DNA from: Planctomycetaceae bacterium
GTDB lineage: Bacteria; Planctomycetota; Planctomycetia; Pirellulales; Pirellulaceae
Direction of reading: 5' to 3'
NCBI GenBank assembly: GCA_002726515.1
Contig: PBTE01000036.1
Span: 1 to 51,653, forward strand
Length of the DNA stretch: 51,653 nucleotides
Under the pieces are notes generated by a model that was given only the letters and a program-made list of their open reading frames with translations, had not been told where the DNA came from and searched no databases. The position numbers and the translations under genes were made by a program. Below are positions 10,101 to 18,359 of this stretch, piece by piece (the first letter of the stretch is position 1; every line of letters starts with the position of its first letter).

Positions 10101-10391
10101 AACAGCATCGACAGGCCTGTTGCGAAGTCTGAATCGAAATATTCCAACTCGGCATCCTTCGATGCTCATCCCAATGAGTGGAAGCAGTACGCGGTGGCCA
10201 TTCGTTCCAAGTCGGAATTGACATCTCTCAGTTTCGAGCCGGGAAGCGATGGGGGTGGCGTGGAGATCGACTGGATCGACTTGTCCTACAGCCACTTACC
10301 GACGTTGGACACCGATGTGGCTGAATTGGCCGCCTGGACGACACTTTGCCGGGCCCTGTTAAACCTGGATGAAACAATTACGAAGGAGTAG
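7185..10391 (+). CDS. DUF1549/DUF1553 secreted protein with extra C-terminal sandwich insert
   Basis: The 1068-residue protein starts with a signal peptide ('[19 protein letters not shown]'). DUF1549 covers about residues 35-270 and contains '[20 protein letters not shown]' and the CxxCH motif [11 protein letters not shown]. A Lys/Glu/Gln-rich helix and a beta-rich insert (about 340-500) come next. DUF1553 follows ('[20 protein letters not shown]', '[10 protein letters not shown]', '[10 protein letters not shown]'). A second beta-sandwich insert (about residues 890-1035, starting 'RFKRWDF') interrupts its extreme C-terminal helices, and the final helix '[18 protein letters not shown]' resumes after it. 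No separate N-terminal cytochrome c domain is seen. The partner DUF1501 gene follows after 164 bases. The ATG was preferred over a GTG six bases upstream. Confidence 0.92.
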   Translation: [1068 protein letters not shown]

Positions 10392-10555
10392 AGTATCAGC
10401 CAGTGGGCAACAGCGGGAATTGGGACCGATGACAGGTCTCAAACGACTGGGAAGTTCGCAAAATGAAGTGAGAAACGGCGGTTGAAGATCAGAGCTACGG
10501 CCGACAATCCATCGGCGAACAGGAACCATTGGAGAACAAGCAGTAGGCCTCGAGT

Positions 10556-12001
10556 ATGAACATCGAACATCAAGTATCCAAACTCCAGTCCAGTCGTCGG
10601 CAGTTCTTCGATCATTGTGGTTTGGGCCTGGGCAAGATCGCTTTGGCGTCCCTGCTGGCGGGGAGCGCGGATCGATCGTTGGCCACACCAAAGACGGATT
10701 ACGCGGGTCCACTTGCCGCCCGCCCGCCACACTATCCAGCCAGGGCGCGCAGTGTGATCCATTTGTTCATGGCGGGAGCCCCCAGCCAACTGGAATTGTT
10801 CGACTACAAGGAAGCACTGGTGAAGTATGCCGGCCGGCCGTTGCCCCCCAAATTTATCCGCGGACAACGGTACGCGTTCATCCGCCCCGACTCGCCGGTA
10901 CTGCCTCCACAGTTCAAATTTTCCCGGCATGGGCAGAGTGGTGCCCAGATATCGACGCCCTTGCCGCACCTGGCGTCCGTGGCCGACGAATTGGCCATTG
11001 TTCGGTCGATGCACACCCATCAATTTAATCACGGCCCTGCACAATTGATGCTCAGCACGGGCTCTCCCCAACCGGGTCGCCCGTCCATGGGATCGTGGGT
11101 GACCTATGGGATCGGATCGGAATCGAATTCACTACCGGCGTTTGTTGTACTTCCCAGCGCAAATGGCAGCAGTGGCGGCGCGGCAAATTGGTCCAGTGGT
11201 TTTCTGCCTTCAGTTTATCAGGGCGTGCCGCTCCGCTCGCAGGGTGATCCGATTCTCAACGTGTCGAGTCCCAGTGGTTACGATGATCGCCTGCAACGTG
11301 ACTCGCTCGATTTGATCGCCGGATTAAATCAAGAACATTTTGCACTATTGAACGATCCGGAGATCATGACTCGGATACGAGCCTATGAGATGGCCTATCG
11401 CATGCAGTTCAGTGCTCCGGAGTTGATGGACCTGTCGAGCGAATCGAACGGGACCCTTCAGATGTACGGAGCCCAGCCGGGTAAGTCTTCGTTCGCCAAC
11501 AACTGCCTGCTTGCCCGACGATTGGTAGAGCGGGGTGTACGATTTATCACCTTGCTGCACGAAGGTTGGGACCACCATAACGACATCCGTCCGAACATTC
11601 AGAAACAGTGCCAACTGACTGACAGGCCGGCTGCGGCGCTGATCAGGGACCTCAAAGCACGCGGCTTGCTGGATAGTACACTGGTTGTGTGGGGTGGCGA
11701 GTTTGGGCGCACGCCGATGGTGCAGAAAAGTGTGGGCCAGGACAATGCAGGTCGGGACCATCATCCGCAGGCGTTCACGGCGTGGCTGGCTGGTGGTGGT
11801 ATCAAACCCGGCGTCACGGTGGGTAAGACCGACGAGATTGGATTTCACGTCGTCGAAGATCCGGTACACGTTCATGACCTACAGGCCACACTGCTGCATC
11901 TTTTGGGTTTGGATCACGAACAGCTCACCTTCACGTTTCAGGGACGCGAGTTCCGCTTGACCGACGTGCACGGGAATCTGGTGGACAAAATTCTGGCTTG
12001 A
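10556..12001 (+). CDS. DUF1501 family Tat-exported protein
   Basis: The 481-residue protein has a twin-arginine leader ('SSRRQFFDHCGLGLGKIA'). Family blocks are 'HLFMAGAPSQLELFDYKEAL', 'GQRYAFIRP', 'SMGSWVTYGIGSESNSLPAF', 'WDHHNDIRPNI' and 'WGGEFGRTPMVQ...GRDHHPQAFTAWLAGGG'. The His/Asp-rich C-terminal part fits the metal site of an alkaline-phosphatase-like fold. The gene follows the DUF1549/DUF1553 partner and is most likely co-transcribed with it. An AGG lies 8 bases before the ATG. The biochemical role of the family is unknown. Confidence 0.92.
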   Translation: MNIEHQVSKLQSSRRQFFDHCGLGLGKIALASLLAGSADRSLATPKTDYAGPLAARPPHYPARARSVIHLFMAGAPSQLELFDYKEALVKYAGRPLPPKFIRGQRYAFIRPDSPVLPPQFKFSRHGQSGAQISTPLPHLASVADELAIVRSMHTHQFNHGPAQLMLSTGSPQPGRPSMGSWVTYGIGSESNSLPAFVVLPSANGSSGGAANWSSGFLPSVYQGVPLRSQGDPILNVSSPSGYDDRLQRDSLDLIAGLNQEHFALLNDPEIMTRIRAYEMAYRMQFSAPELMDLSSESNGTLQMYGAQPGKSSFANNCLLARRLVERGVRFITLLHEGWDHHNDIRPNIQKQCQLTDRPAAALIRDLKARGLLDSTLVVWGGEFGRTPMVQKSVGQDNAGRDHHPQAFTAWLAGGGIKPGVTVGKTDEIGFHVVEDPVHVHDLQATLLHLLGLDHEQLTFTFQGREFRLTDVHGNLVDKILA

Positions 12002-12235
12002 AGTTGGGCATCAGTTTCAGCATGCCCTGGAATTGTGGCGGACGGCGTTAAAAGAACAACGACAGCAATAGGCCGCACTTCGAGAGGGTGAATTCGGCCA
12101 CTTCATCTACCTCGCTGGCGTGCGATCAACGTCAAGCCGCGGCTGCCGGGACGATTCAGCAGGTCCAATTCGCTCAACGTGATCCGATATGTTAAAATCG
12201 GTGCCCATGGCGGGCCTTTTCAGAACGGATCACGA

Positions 12236-13420
12236 ATGAGTTTCGATTTCTGTTGTATCTCCAAGCGATCGGGGCCCATTTTGGCTTCAGTGTTTGTGGT
12301 TGTCTTTTGTACATCGACCTGTTTGCAGGCTGACCCGAAAGACATCGATTCGCTGTTGGAAATCGTAGCGCAAGCCGGTCCGCAGGGCGCCAACTCATCT
12401 TCAGTCAGAGCGGCGAGTGAAGAGCTGACACAACACGGGGTTGAGATTCTTCCCCAGCTGTTGACCGCCATGGACGTACCCAATATTGTTGCGGCGAACT
12501 GGTACCGCACGGTTTACGAACAGATCATCTCCAGGGAATTCCAGAAATCACAACCGGAATTTCCGGTTCTATTGTTGCAGCAAATCACGCGAGATTCGCG
12601 TTGGCAAGGACGCACGCGACGATTGGTCGTGCGACTGGTCGAAAAGTTGGCTCCCGGTTATCACCGGTCGATCTTACCGACCCTCCTGGACGACCCGGAG
12701 TTTCGAAGTGAGGCGGTCGATTTTGTCATGGACCGTGGCGACAAAGCTCTGGAAAATGGTAACGCACAATCCGCCAAGGCGGAGTTTCAGACCGCGTTGC
12801 AACATGCCAGGGAAGCGGGACAAGTCACCGGTGCAGCTGACCGGTTGAAAGCCTTGGGAGTTGAAATCGACATTGTCACACGCATGGGAATTGTCACGCG
12901 CTGGTATCTTGTCGGTCCATTCGATGCTCCGGGAAAGAGCGGTTTCGACAGGAGTTTTTCACCAGAGCAGTCCGTTGACCTGGCTGCCAGCTATGTCGGG
13001 GTTGACGGGGCTGAAATCGAATGGAATCTTTTTGCCACGCAAGATCGACTCGGCCAGGTCAACCTTGTGCAGGCCATCGCGCCGGCAACGGAGGCCGTCG
13101 GTTACGCTTACGCGGAGCTGGATTCGCCACATGAGCAGGAAGTACAACTTCGCTGCAGCGCGGACGACAATCTGTCCGTATGGCTGAACGGTCAAAAAAT
13201 TCTTGCTCGGCGCCAATGGCTCAACGGAAGTCGTCTGGATCGATTTGCGGCACCCGCCACCTTCCAGAAGGGACGTAATAGGGTGCTCGTTAAGATTTGT
13301 CAGGGGCCACAGCATCAGAATCCAGCGGTCGCCAACCACTGGTCCATGCAGCTGCGGTTTTGTGACGAGACGGGCGCGGGTGCCAACTTCGAGTCTGCTT
13401 TGCCCGTATTGACCGAATGA
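12236..13420 (+). CDS. Secreted protein: helical repeat N-half, PA14/jelly-roll-like C-half
   Basis: The 394-residue protein begins with a signal-like segment ('ILASVFVVVFCTSTCLQA'). Residues about 35-210 are helical and resemble HEAT-type repeats ('ASEELTQHGVEILPQLLTAM', 'TLLDDPEFRSEAVDF'). From about 230, 'VTRWYLVGPFD' opens a beta-sandwich containing 'CSADDNLSVWLNGQKIL', the pattern of ligand-binding jelly rolls in which a hairpin reads 'D-D-x-x-x-V-W-L-N-G'. Planctomycetes fuse this module to many exported proteins. I see no catalytic motif. It sits between a DUF1549/1501 pair and a PQQ-like propeller gene, so a role in the same surface or periplasmic process is plausible. The frame is open upstream to 12179, but the inner ATG gives the better leader. 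Confidence 0.75.
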   Translation: MSFDFCCISKRSGPILASVFVVVFCTSTCLQADPKDIDSLLEIVAQAGPQGANSSSVRAASEELTQHGVEILPQLLTAMDVPNIVAANWYRTVYEQIISREFQKSQPEFPVLLLQQITRDSRWQGRTRRLVVRLVEKLAPGYHRSILPTLLDDPEFRSEAVDFVMDRGDKALENGNAQSAKAEFQTALQHAREAGQVTGAADRLKALGVEIDIVTRMGIVTRWYLVGPFDAPGKSGFDRSFSPEQSVDLAASYVGVDGAEIEWNLFATQDRLGQVNLVQAIAPATEAVGYAYAELDSPHEQEVQLRCSADDNLSVWLNGQKILARRQWLNGSRLDRFAAPATFQKGRNRVLVKICQGPQHQNPAVANHWSMQLRFCDETGAGANFESALPVLTE

Positions 13421-13565
13421 AAAGATAAAACAGGACAAAGTGTCTATTCACACCCAGACCGGAAGGCAGGTTCAACAAGTGACTCGACCGGGCGCAGAAA
13501 AAAGTGATGTTCACCGTCTCGTGCTTTTCGCGTTGGTCAGTCGTTTCAAAACAGTTCGCCTGAAG

Positions 13566-14813
13566 ATGCAGCGTTTGGCTTTAATTATTGCGGCGCTGAG
13601 CACGTCCGTCGTGGCACAGGCTGAAAACTGGCCAGGCTGGCGGGGACCGAACCGCAATGCCGTGAGCACCGAATCCCACCTGCCGGTTCACTGGTCACCG
13701 GACGAGGGAGTCCGTTGGAGTACCCCGCTGCCTGGAGCCGGTGTGTCGAGTCCGATCATTTGGGACGATCAAATTTTTCTCACGTCTTCCGATGGTGTCA
13801 AGCAGGACGATCTGCACATCATTTGTCTGGCACGGCAGGATGGAAAAAAACACTGGCATCAGCGACTGTGGGGTACTTCGCCAACTCGTTACCACGCAAC
13901 GAAGAGCGGTATGGCCAGTCCCACACCTGTCACCGATGGAACACATGTTTACGCTTTTTTCGGAACCGGCGATTTGTTTTGCCTTGAGTTGGACGGCCAG
14001 CTCGTGTGGCATCGATCGTTGGCCTCCGAGTACGGCCGGTTCGAAAATCGCTTCTCGGCGACCAGTTCACCGTTATTGTACGAGGACCTGGTACTCGTGC
14101 AGTGCGATCATTACGGCGATTCTTACGTTGTGGCTTTGGAGAAAACGACGGGTGCCGATCGTTGGAAGGTGGATCGACCGGATGCATGGCTTTCGTGGTC
14201 TTCCCCCAGGATCGTGCCAGTGGGCGATCGTGGAGTGGGGGAACTCTTGTTGTGCGGTTCGCGGAAGATCGACGCCCTCGACCCGAGGACTGGTACAAAA
14301 CTGTGGACTGTCGGCGGGATGCAGCATGAGTGCATTCCGACGCCTGTCTTCGGACATGGTTTGATCTACGCCGTCAGCGGGCCAGGTGGAAAGACCATCA
14401 GCATCCGGCCAGGCGGCCGGGGCGATGTTTCGGAGACGCACGTTGTGTGGGAGAGCTCGCGCGGTGCGCCATTTGTTCCTTCGGCCCTTCTTTTGGGGGA
14501 TTTTTATTACCTCATCGATGATGCGGGAATCGCAACTTGCCTGGACGCGCGGGATGGGAGCCAGGTGTGGCGGAGACGATTTCCGGGGAAGTACACCGCT
14601 TCGCCGATTGCCGCTGGCGAACATTTATATTTTTCTAATGAAGAGGGCGAGACCATCGTGGTGCGCGCGAATCAGAAAAAGTATGAAAGAGTAGCGCGAA
14701 ATCTTCTTGGGGAACCGATCTTTGCCTCGCCGGCGGTCTCTCAGGGCAACCTGTTCATTCGTACGAGCAGTCAATTATTCTGCATCGGGTCGGGAGGGAG
14801 TACTTCCCCCTAA
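13566..14813 (+). CDS. PQQ-binding-like beta-propeller protein, secreted
   Basis: The 415-residue protein has a signal peptide ('LALIIAALSTSVVAQA'), then 'WPGWRGPNRNAVS', the usual opening of planctomycete PQQ-like propellers. Repeats typical of these blades follow: 'GVSSPIIWDDQIFLTS', 'SATSSPLLYEDLVLVQCDHY', 'WLSWSSPRIVPVGD', 'YTASPIAAGEHLYFS', 'IFASPAVSQGNLFIRT'. Known relatives are BamB-type or PQQ-dehydrogenase-type propellers, but members of this size usually lack catalytic residues and are thought to bind or scaffold. The ATG was chosen because the 42 codons upstream look non-coding. The next gene is convergent, 52 bases away. Confidence 0.85.
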   Translation: MQRLALIIAALSTSVVAQAENWPGWRGPNRNAVSTESHLPVHWSPDEGVRWSTPLPGAGVSSPIIWDDQIFLTSSDGVKQDDLHIICLARQDGKKHWHQRLWGTSPTRYHATKSGMASPTPVTDGTHVYAFFGTGDLFCLELDGQLVWHRSLASEYGRFENRFSATSSPLLYEDLVLVQCDHYGDSYVVALEKTTGADRWKVDRPDAWLSWSSPRIVPVGDRGVGELLLCGSRKIDALDPRTGTKLWTVGGMQHECIPTPVFGHGLIYAVSGPGGKTISIRPGGRGDVSETHVVWESSRGAPFVPSALLLGDFYYLIDDAGIATCLDARDGSQVWRRRFPGKYTASPIAAGEHLYFSNEEGETIVVRANQKKYERVARNLLGEPIFASPAVSQGNLFIRTSSQLFCIGSGGSTSP

Positions 14814-14865
14814 AACCGCAAAACACAGTCCCGTATGTCTTTCTGCCGGTACCCAGGACCACCCC

Positions 14866-16605
14866 CTACAGTTTAGCCTGCGGAGGCTTTAACACTCCGC
14901 GTGAAGGCACCACTCCCCGGGCTCGAATCCTCCGCTTGAACACCTTGTTACCACACGTGGCGTACAAGGTGTCAAGCCCGGGTCCGCCGAAGACAACATT
15001 TGACACGCCAGTGTTTTGCGGCGTGGAAAGGATCAACTGGACGCGTCCCGCCTGATCGCAGATCTGCACTCCCATACGCGAAGCAACATACAACCGGCCT
15101 GCCGTATCCACGGTCATGCCATCGGCGCCACTGGAGTCCTGTCCCCAGGGCACATGCAGGTGATGGAATGGCTGTTTGTGAGTCAACGATCCGTCGGACC
15201 GGATTTGAAACGAATAGACAAACTGGCCTCGGGAATCTGCCACGTACAGCAAAGTTTGGTCAGGAGAGAGAAGGATGCCGTTGGGAACTTGGATTTCTGA
15301 ATCGAGAATCCGCAGTTTCGACTCCCTGTCCAGGTGGTAGACCCGGTGGTGAAGCGGATCGCTGAAATAGATTCCGTTCTGTCCCACCACCAGATCATTG
15401 CTGGTCACATTTTCGACCAGTGGCGCTGAACTTCCATCCGTTTGATACGCGACAATCTGTTTCTTTTCTGCGGCGCAGGCCAGCAACCGTCCCTGGCTGT
15501 CGAACATCAGGCCGTTGGCCTTGCCCGTGTTTTCAGCAAACAGGGTTACCTGGTCGTCCAGGCCTATTTTGTAAATGCGGTTGTTGGGAATATCGCTAAA
15601 AAACACTTCGCCCTGTCTGTTGACCGCCGGGCCCTCGGTAAACTGGTGGCCCTGGCTGACCAGTTGCCAGTCTTCGCCAGGAAGCAGAACGTCGGTCCAC
15701 CGCTTGGCACCGTGTCGCACGCGGACCGGTTGGGGGTAATCGCGCCACATCCAGCGAAGTGCCTGGGGCAAAATGGCCGCCGCGTAGCGGTTGTCGTGTC
15801 CGCCTTCGTCCCACACGTGATTGACATCGTAGCCCGCGTACTGCAGTGACGACAGCATGTCTTGATTGGCAACCCACCAACTGCCACCGAAGAGATTGAG
15901 GTCCTGGCTGCCGTCCTGCAGGAAAATTCGCATCGGTTTAGGTTCCACTTTGCGAACCAGGACCGGAAACACATTTCCGCCGCGAAGTCCCGTATAGGAA
16001 CCAACGGCGCTGAACACACGACGAAACGCATCCGGACGTTCCCAGGCCACGTTAAAGGCGCAAATGGCTCCGGAACTGGAACCGGCAATGAGACGATCAT
16101 TCGGATCCGAGCTCAGGTTGTAGCGTTTGCCGACTTCCGGCAGGATTTCTTCCAGCAGGAAGCGTGCATAGTCGTCACCGAGCGAATCGTATTCGACGCT
16201 GCGGTTGTAACGAGGTCGGGCGTTCTCGTGTGGTGCTGGCACGACGCCGGGACTGATAAAAATTCCAATCGTCACGGGCACTTCTTTTTTGTGGATCAGG
16301 TTATCGAGCACCGTCGGCAATTTCCAGCGCGCGGCCAGCGGCAGTCCGTCTTGTACGACCATCGTGCAGGCAGGAGTCGTCGCATCGTATTGTGCCGGCA
16401 CGTAGATCCAGTAGTCCCGTACGGTTCCCGGAAAGACCCGGCTGGTCCACTTCAAAGGCCCGGCGATTTTTCCCTGTGGAACACCTTCCTGTGGCTGCGA
16501 GTCTGTGGACAACTTCACCGGGTCCTGGTCGGCGGCCCCGACGGGACCGGCCAAGATCAGTAAGCTGAGAGCAATCCAAATGCTTCGCACAGGTAACAGG
16601 TTCAT
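14866..16605 (-). CDS. Secreted fusion: Fes-type esterase + SMP-30/gluconolactonase
   Basis: The 579-residue exported protein (leader 'IWIALSLLILAGPVGAA') has two hydrolase domains. Residues about 40-300 are an enterochelin-esterase-like alpha/beta hydrolase with nucleophile elbow GSSSG ('LIAGSSSGAICAFN') and a late catalytic His in 'DEGGHDNRYA'. Residues about 310-565 are an SMP-30/gluconolactonase propeller: the metal ligands appear as Glu in 'FTEGPAV', Asn in 'VPNGILLS' and Asp in 'GADGMTVD'. Fes-type enzymes cleave esters and SMP-30 enzymes open sugar lactones, so the pair would suit removal of ester decorations followed by lactone hydrolysis. ATG preceded by GGAGGG seven bases upstream fixes the start. 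Likely in one transcript with the next two upstream genes. Confidence 0.88.
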   Translation of the reverse strand: MNLLPVRSIWIALSLLILAGPVGAADQDPVKLSTDSQPQEGVPQGKIAGPLKWTSRVFPGTVRDYWIYVPAQYDATTPACTMVVQDGLPLAARWKLPTVLDNLIHKKEVPVTIGIFISPGVVPAPHENARPRYNRSVEYDSLGDDYARFLLEEILPEVGKRYNLSSDPNDRLIAGSSSGAICAFNVAWERPDAFRRVFSAVGSYTGLRGGNVFPVLVRKVEPKPMRIFLQDGSQDLNLFGGSWWVANQDMLSSLQYAGYDVNHVWDEGGHDNRYAAAILPQALRWMWRDYPQPVRVRHGAKRWTDVLLPGEDWQLVSQGHQFTEGPAVNRQGEVFFSDIPNNRIYKIGLDDQVTLFAENTGKANGLMFDSQGRLLACAAEKKQIVAYQTDGSSAPLVENVTSNDLVVGQNGIYFSDPLHHRVYHLDRESKLRILDSEIQVPNGILLSPDQTLLYVADSRGQFVYSFQIRSDGSLTHKQPFHHLHVPWGQDSSGADGMTVDTAGRLYVASRMGVQICDQAGRVQLILSTPQNTGVSNVVFGGPGLDTLYATCGNKVFKRRIRARGVVPSRGVLKPPQAKL

Positions 16606-16684
16606 CAATGGTCCCTCCGTCTTTCTTATAGCCTGTTTTATTGGTGCTGCGTAGCTTCAGCCTGGATGATGATTTCCGCAGGCC

Positions 16685-18229
16685 TCAATTCACAAACTGA
16701 AATGCGTACAACTTGCAGTCGCGCAACCGGAATCGAATTTTGACAGGTTTTTCAGCCAGTTGACTGATGTCAGAATCCGTGCCGGCCCATTCGACCGGCA
16801 GGCGGACGGAGTTGCCGTTGACGGGCACGGCCCGGTCCTGTGAAAACCCTGAAATCGGATTGCCATTCTCATCGAGTAGCTCAACGGTTACCGACCCGCC
16901 CCCGCTGGTGTCGACATTCAGTTCCAGTTGTTTGCCAGAAAATATCACCAGCGGAGTTGTGATCTGGCCGCCCGCATGATCGGCATCTGCAGAGACGAAT
17001 CCGTCCAGTCGTAGTACGGCACGGCCGATTCCCGTTTTCAGTTCTCCATTGGCGGCAGGGTCGAGAACGTCATCGTGATCACGATTGGAACCAGCATAGT
17101 AAATCCACAATTCGTCACCCATCCGCACGGGATTCGGCATGGCCCAGACGAACTTTGAATCAAACCGGCCGCCGGGACCCAATGCCATGAAGGGTTTGCT
17201 GCGGGCGAGTCGACTGAAGTGAACCCCATCCCGGCTAACGGCCAGGCGGACATCGATGGCAGCCGGACCTCCTGTGGGGCCCAGGTCTTTCTCTTTCGGT
17301 TGCCGCGGTATCCAGTGCCAGTACGCGTGGGCCAACATGATGTACAGGGATTGCTCGTTATAACGAAAGACGGTGGCTCCGTAATAGTCAACCGGGGGTT
17401 TACCCGGTGGTGTTGCGGCCGTCGAATACCGCGCCCAGTCGGCCTTGTCAGGCTGCATGGCGATTGTCTGATTGTCCCAGTGTTGCAGGTCGTCGGATTC
17501 CAGGCGGCGCACGGTTCGAAAGTCGTTTGGAGACGGGGACGTTTTGTGACGATGTGACTTCCAGAACCGTGTGAAGAGGGCATACCGCTTAACGGGGGGA
17601 TCCCAGAAGATGATGCTTTGGGAATCCCAACCACCGGGGCCTGGGTCCGGTTGCAGGTAAGGCTTCCAATGCAACCCGTCAGGCGAACTGTACATTTGAA
17701 ATTCGAAGGACGGGTAGATCTTTGCCTGATTCTTGTAGCGATGCTCCTGCGGCGCCTGCGGGTCGATCCACACCGAACCACCGCCAATGCTGCCAGGAAT
17801 CACGATGTTGTTTTCTTTGGAACCATTGATCGCGTACTGATTCTGAATCGGTTTGGTAAAATGCAGACCATCCTGCGACTCGGCGTAAGCCAGCCGGCCA
17901 TGTCCCTTGCCACCCTGCTGCCACAGGTCGTACCAGATCCGTACCAGGCCATTATCTTTGATCACGGAGCAGTAAATCCCCAGGGCCATACCCGGTAGAG
18001 ATTCCCACGGTTGATCGTTCGTAAGAAGTATTCGGCCATCCCGCTGCGGAGGGTTCACCACCCACTCGATGCCGTCACTGGATTCAACGAGGTAGTTGTC
18101 GATGAACAGTTGTTTTTGCGAACCGATATCGATGGGACCACGTGGTTCATGAGCTCCGGCGGGTATGGCCCATGAAAGCAGGAGCAACAGAGCCCAGATG
18201 TGACGTTGGATTTTGTCGGAATTTTGCAT
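16685..18229 (-). CDS. Secreted glycosidase-like five-bladed-propeller protein
   Basis: The 514-residue protein has a signal peptide ('HIWALLLLLSWAIPAGA'). The body has repeated motifs of GH32/GH43/GH130-like propellers: 'GSQKQLFIDNYLVESSDGIE', 'GRLAYAESQDGLHFTKP', 'FQMYSSPDGLHWKPY', 'VRLAVSRDGVHFSRL' and 'FVWAMPNPVRMGDELWIYYA'. A C-terminal beta sandwich (about residues 420-514, 'LVIFSGKQLELNVDTSGGG') completes it. Such proteins are common in planctomycete sugar-use regions, but I cannot assign catalytic acids with confidence. The gene downstream on the same strand begins 79 bases later (esterase-lactonase fusion), and a PhyH-type dioxygenase gene lies upstream. Confidence 0.75.
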   Translation of the reverse strand: MQNSDKIQRHIWALLLLLSWAIPAGAHEPRGPIDIGSQKQLFIDNYLVESSDGIEWVVNPPQRDGRILLTNDQPWESLPGMALGIYCSVIKDNGLVRIWYDLWQQGGKGHGRLAYAESQDGLHFTKPIQNQYAINGSKENNIVIPGSIGGGSVWIDPQAPQEHRYKNQAKIYPSFEFQMYSSPDGLHWKPYLQPDPGPGGWDSQSIIFWDPPVKRYALFTRFWKSHRHKTSPSPNDFRTVRRLESDDLQHWDNQTIAMQPDKADWARYSTAATPPGKPPVDYYGATVFRYNEQSLYIMLAHAYWHWIPRQPKEKDLGPTGGPAAIDVRLAVSRDGVHFSRLARSKPFMALGPGGRFDSKFVWAMPNPVRMGDELWIYYAGSNRDHDDVLDPAANGELKTGIGRAVLRLDGFVSADADHAGGQITTPLVIFSGKQLELNVDTSGGGSVTVELLDENGNPISGFSQDRAVPVNGNSVRLPVEWAGTDSDISQLAEKPVKIRFRLRDCKLYAFQFVN

Positions 18230-18359
18230 GGCATCGCCTTGATGGAAGATGGAGCCTAGAACAGGCGAACGTTTTGACAGGTGCAATCCATCAACGACAG
18301 TCTAAAGTAACTCCCTGGGCTCTGCAAATCTCGCCGCAGTTAGTGGAAGGTCAGGCGAG

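Noticed and set aside
13440..13565. Upstream start (GTG) for the PQQ-like gene
   Set aside because: It would put about 42 non-conserved residues before a clear signal peptide.
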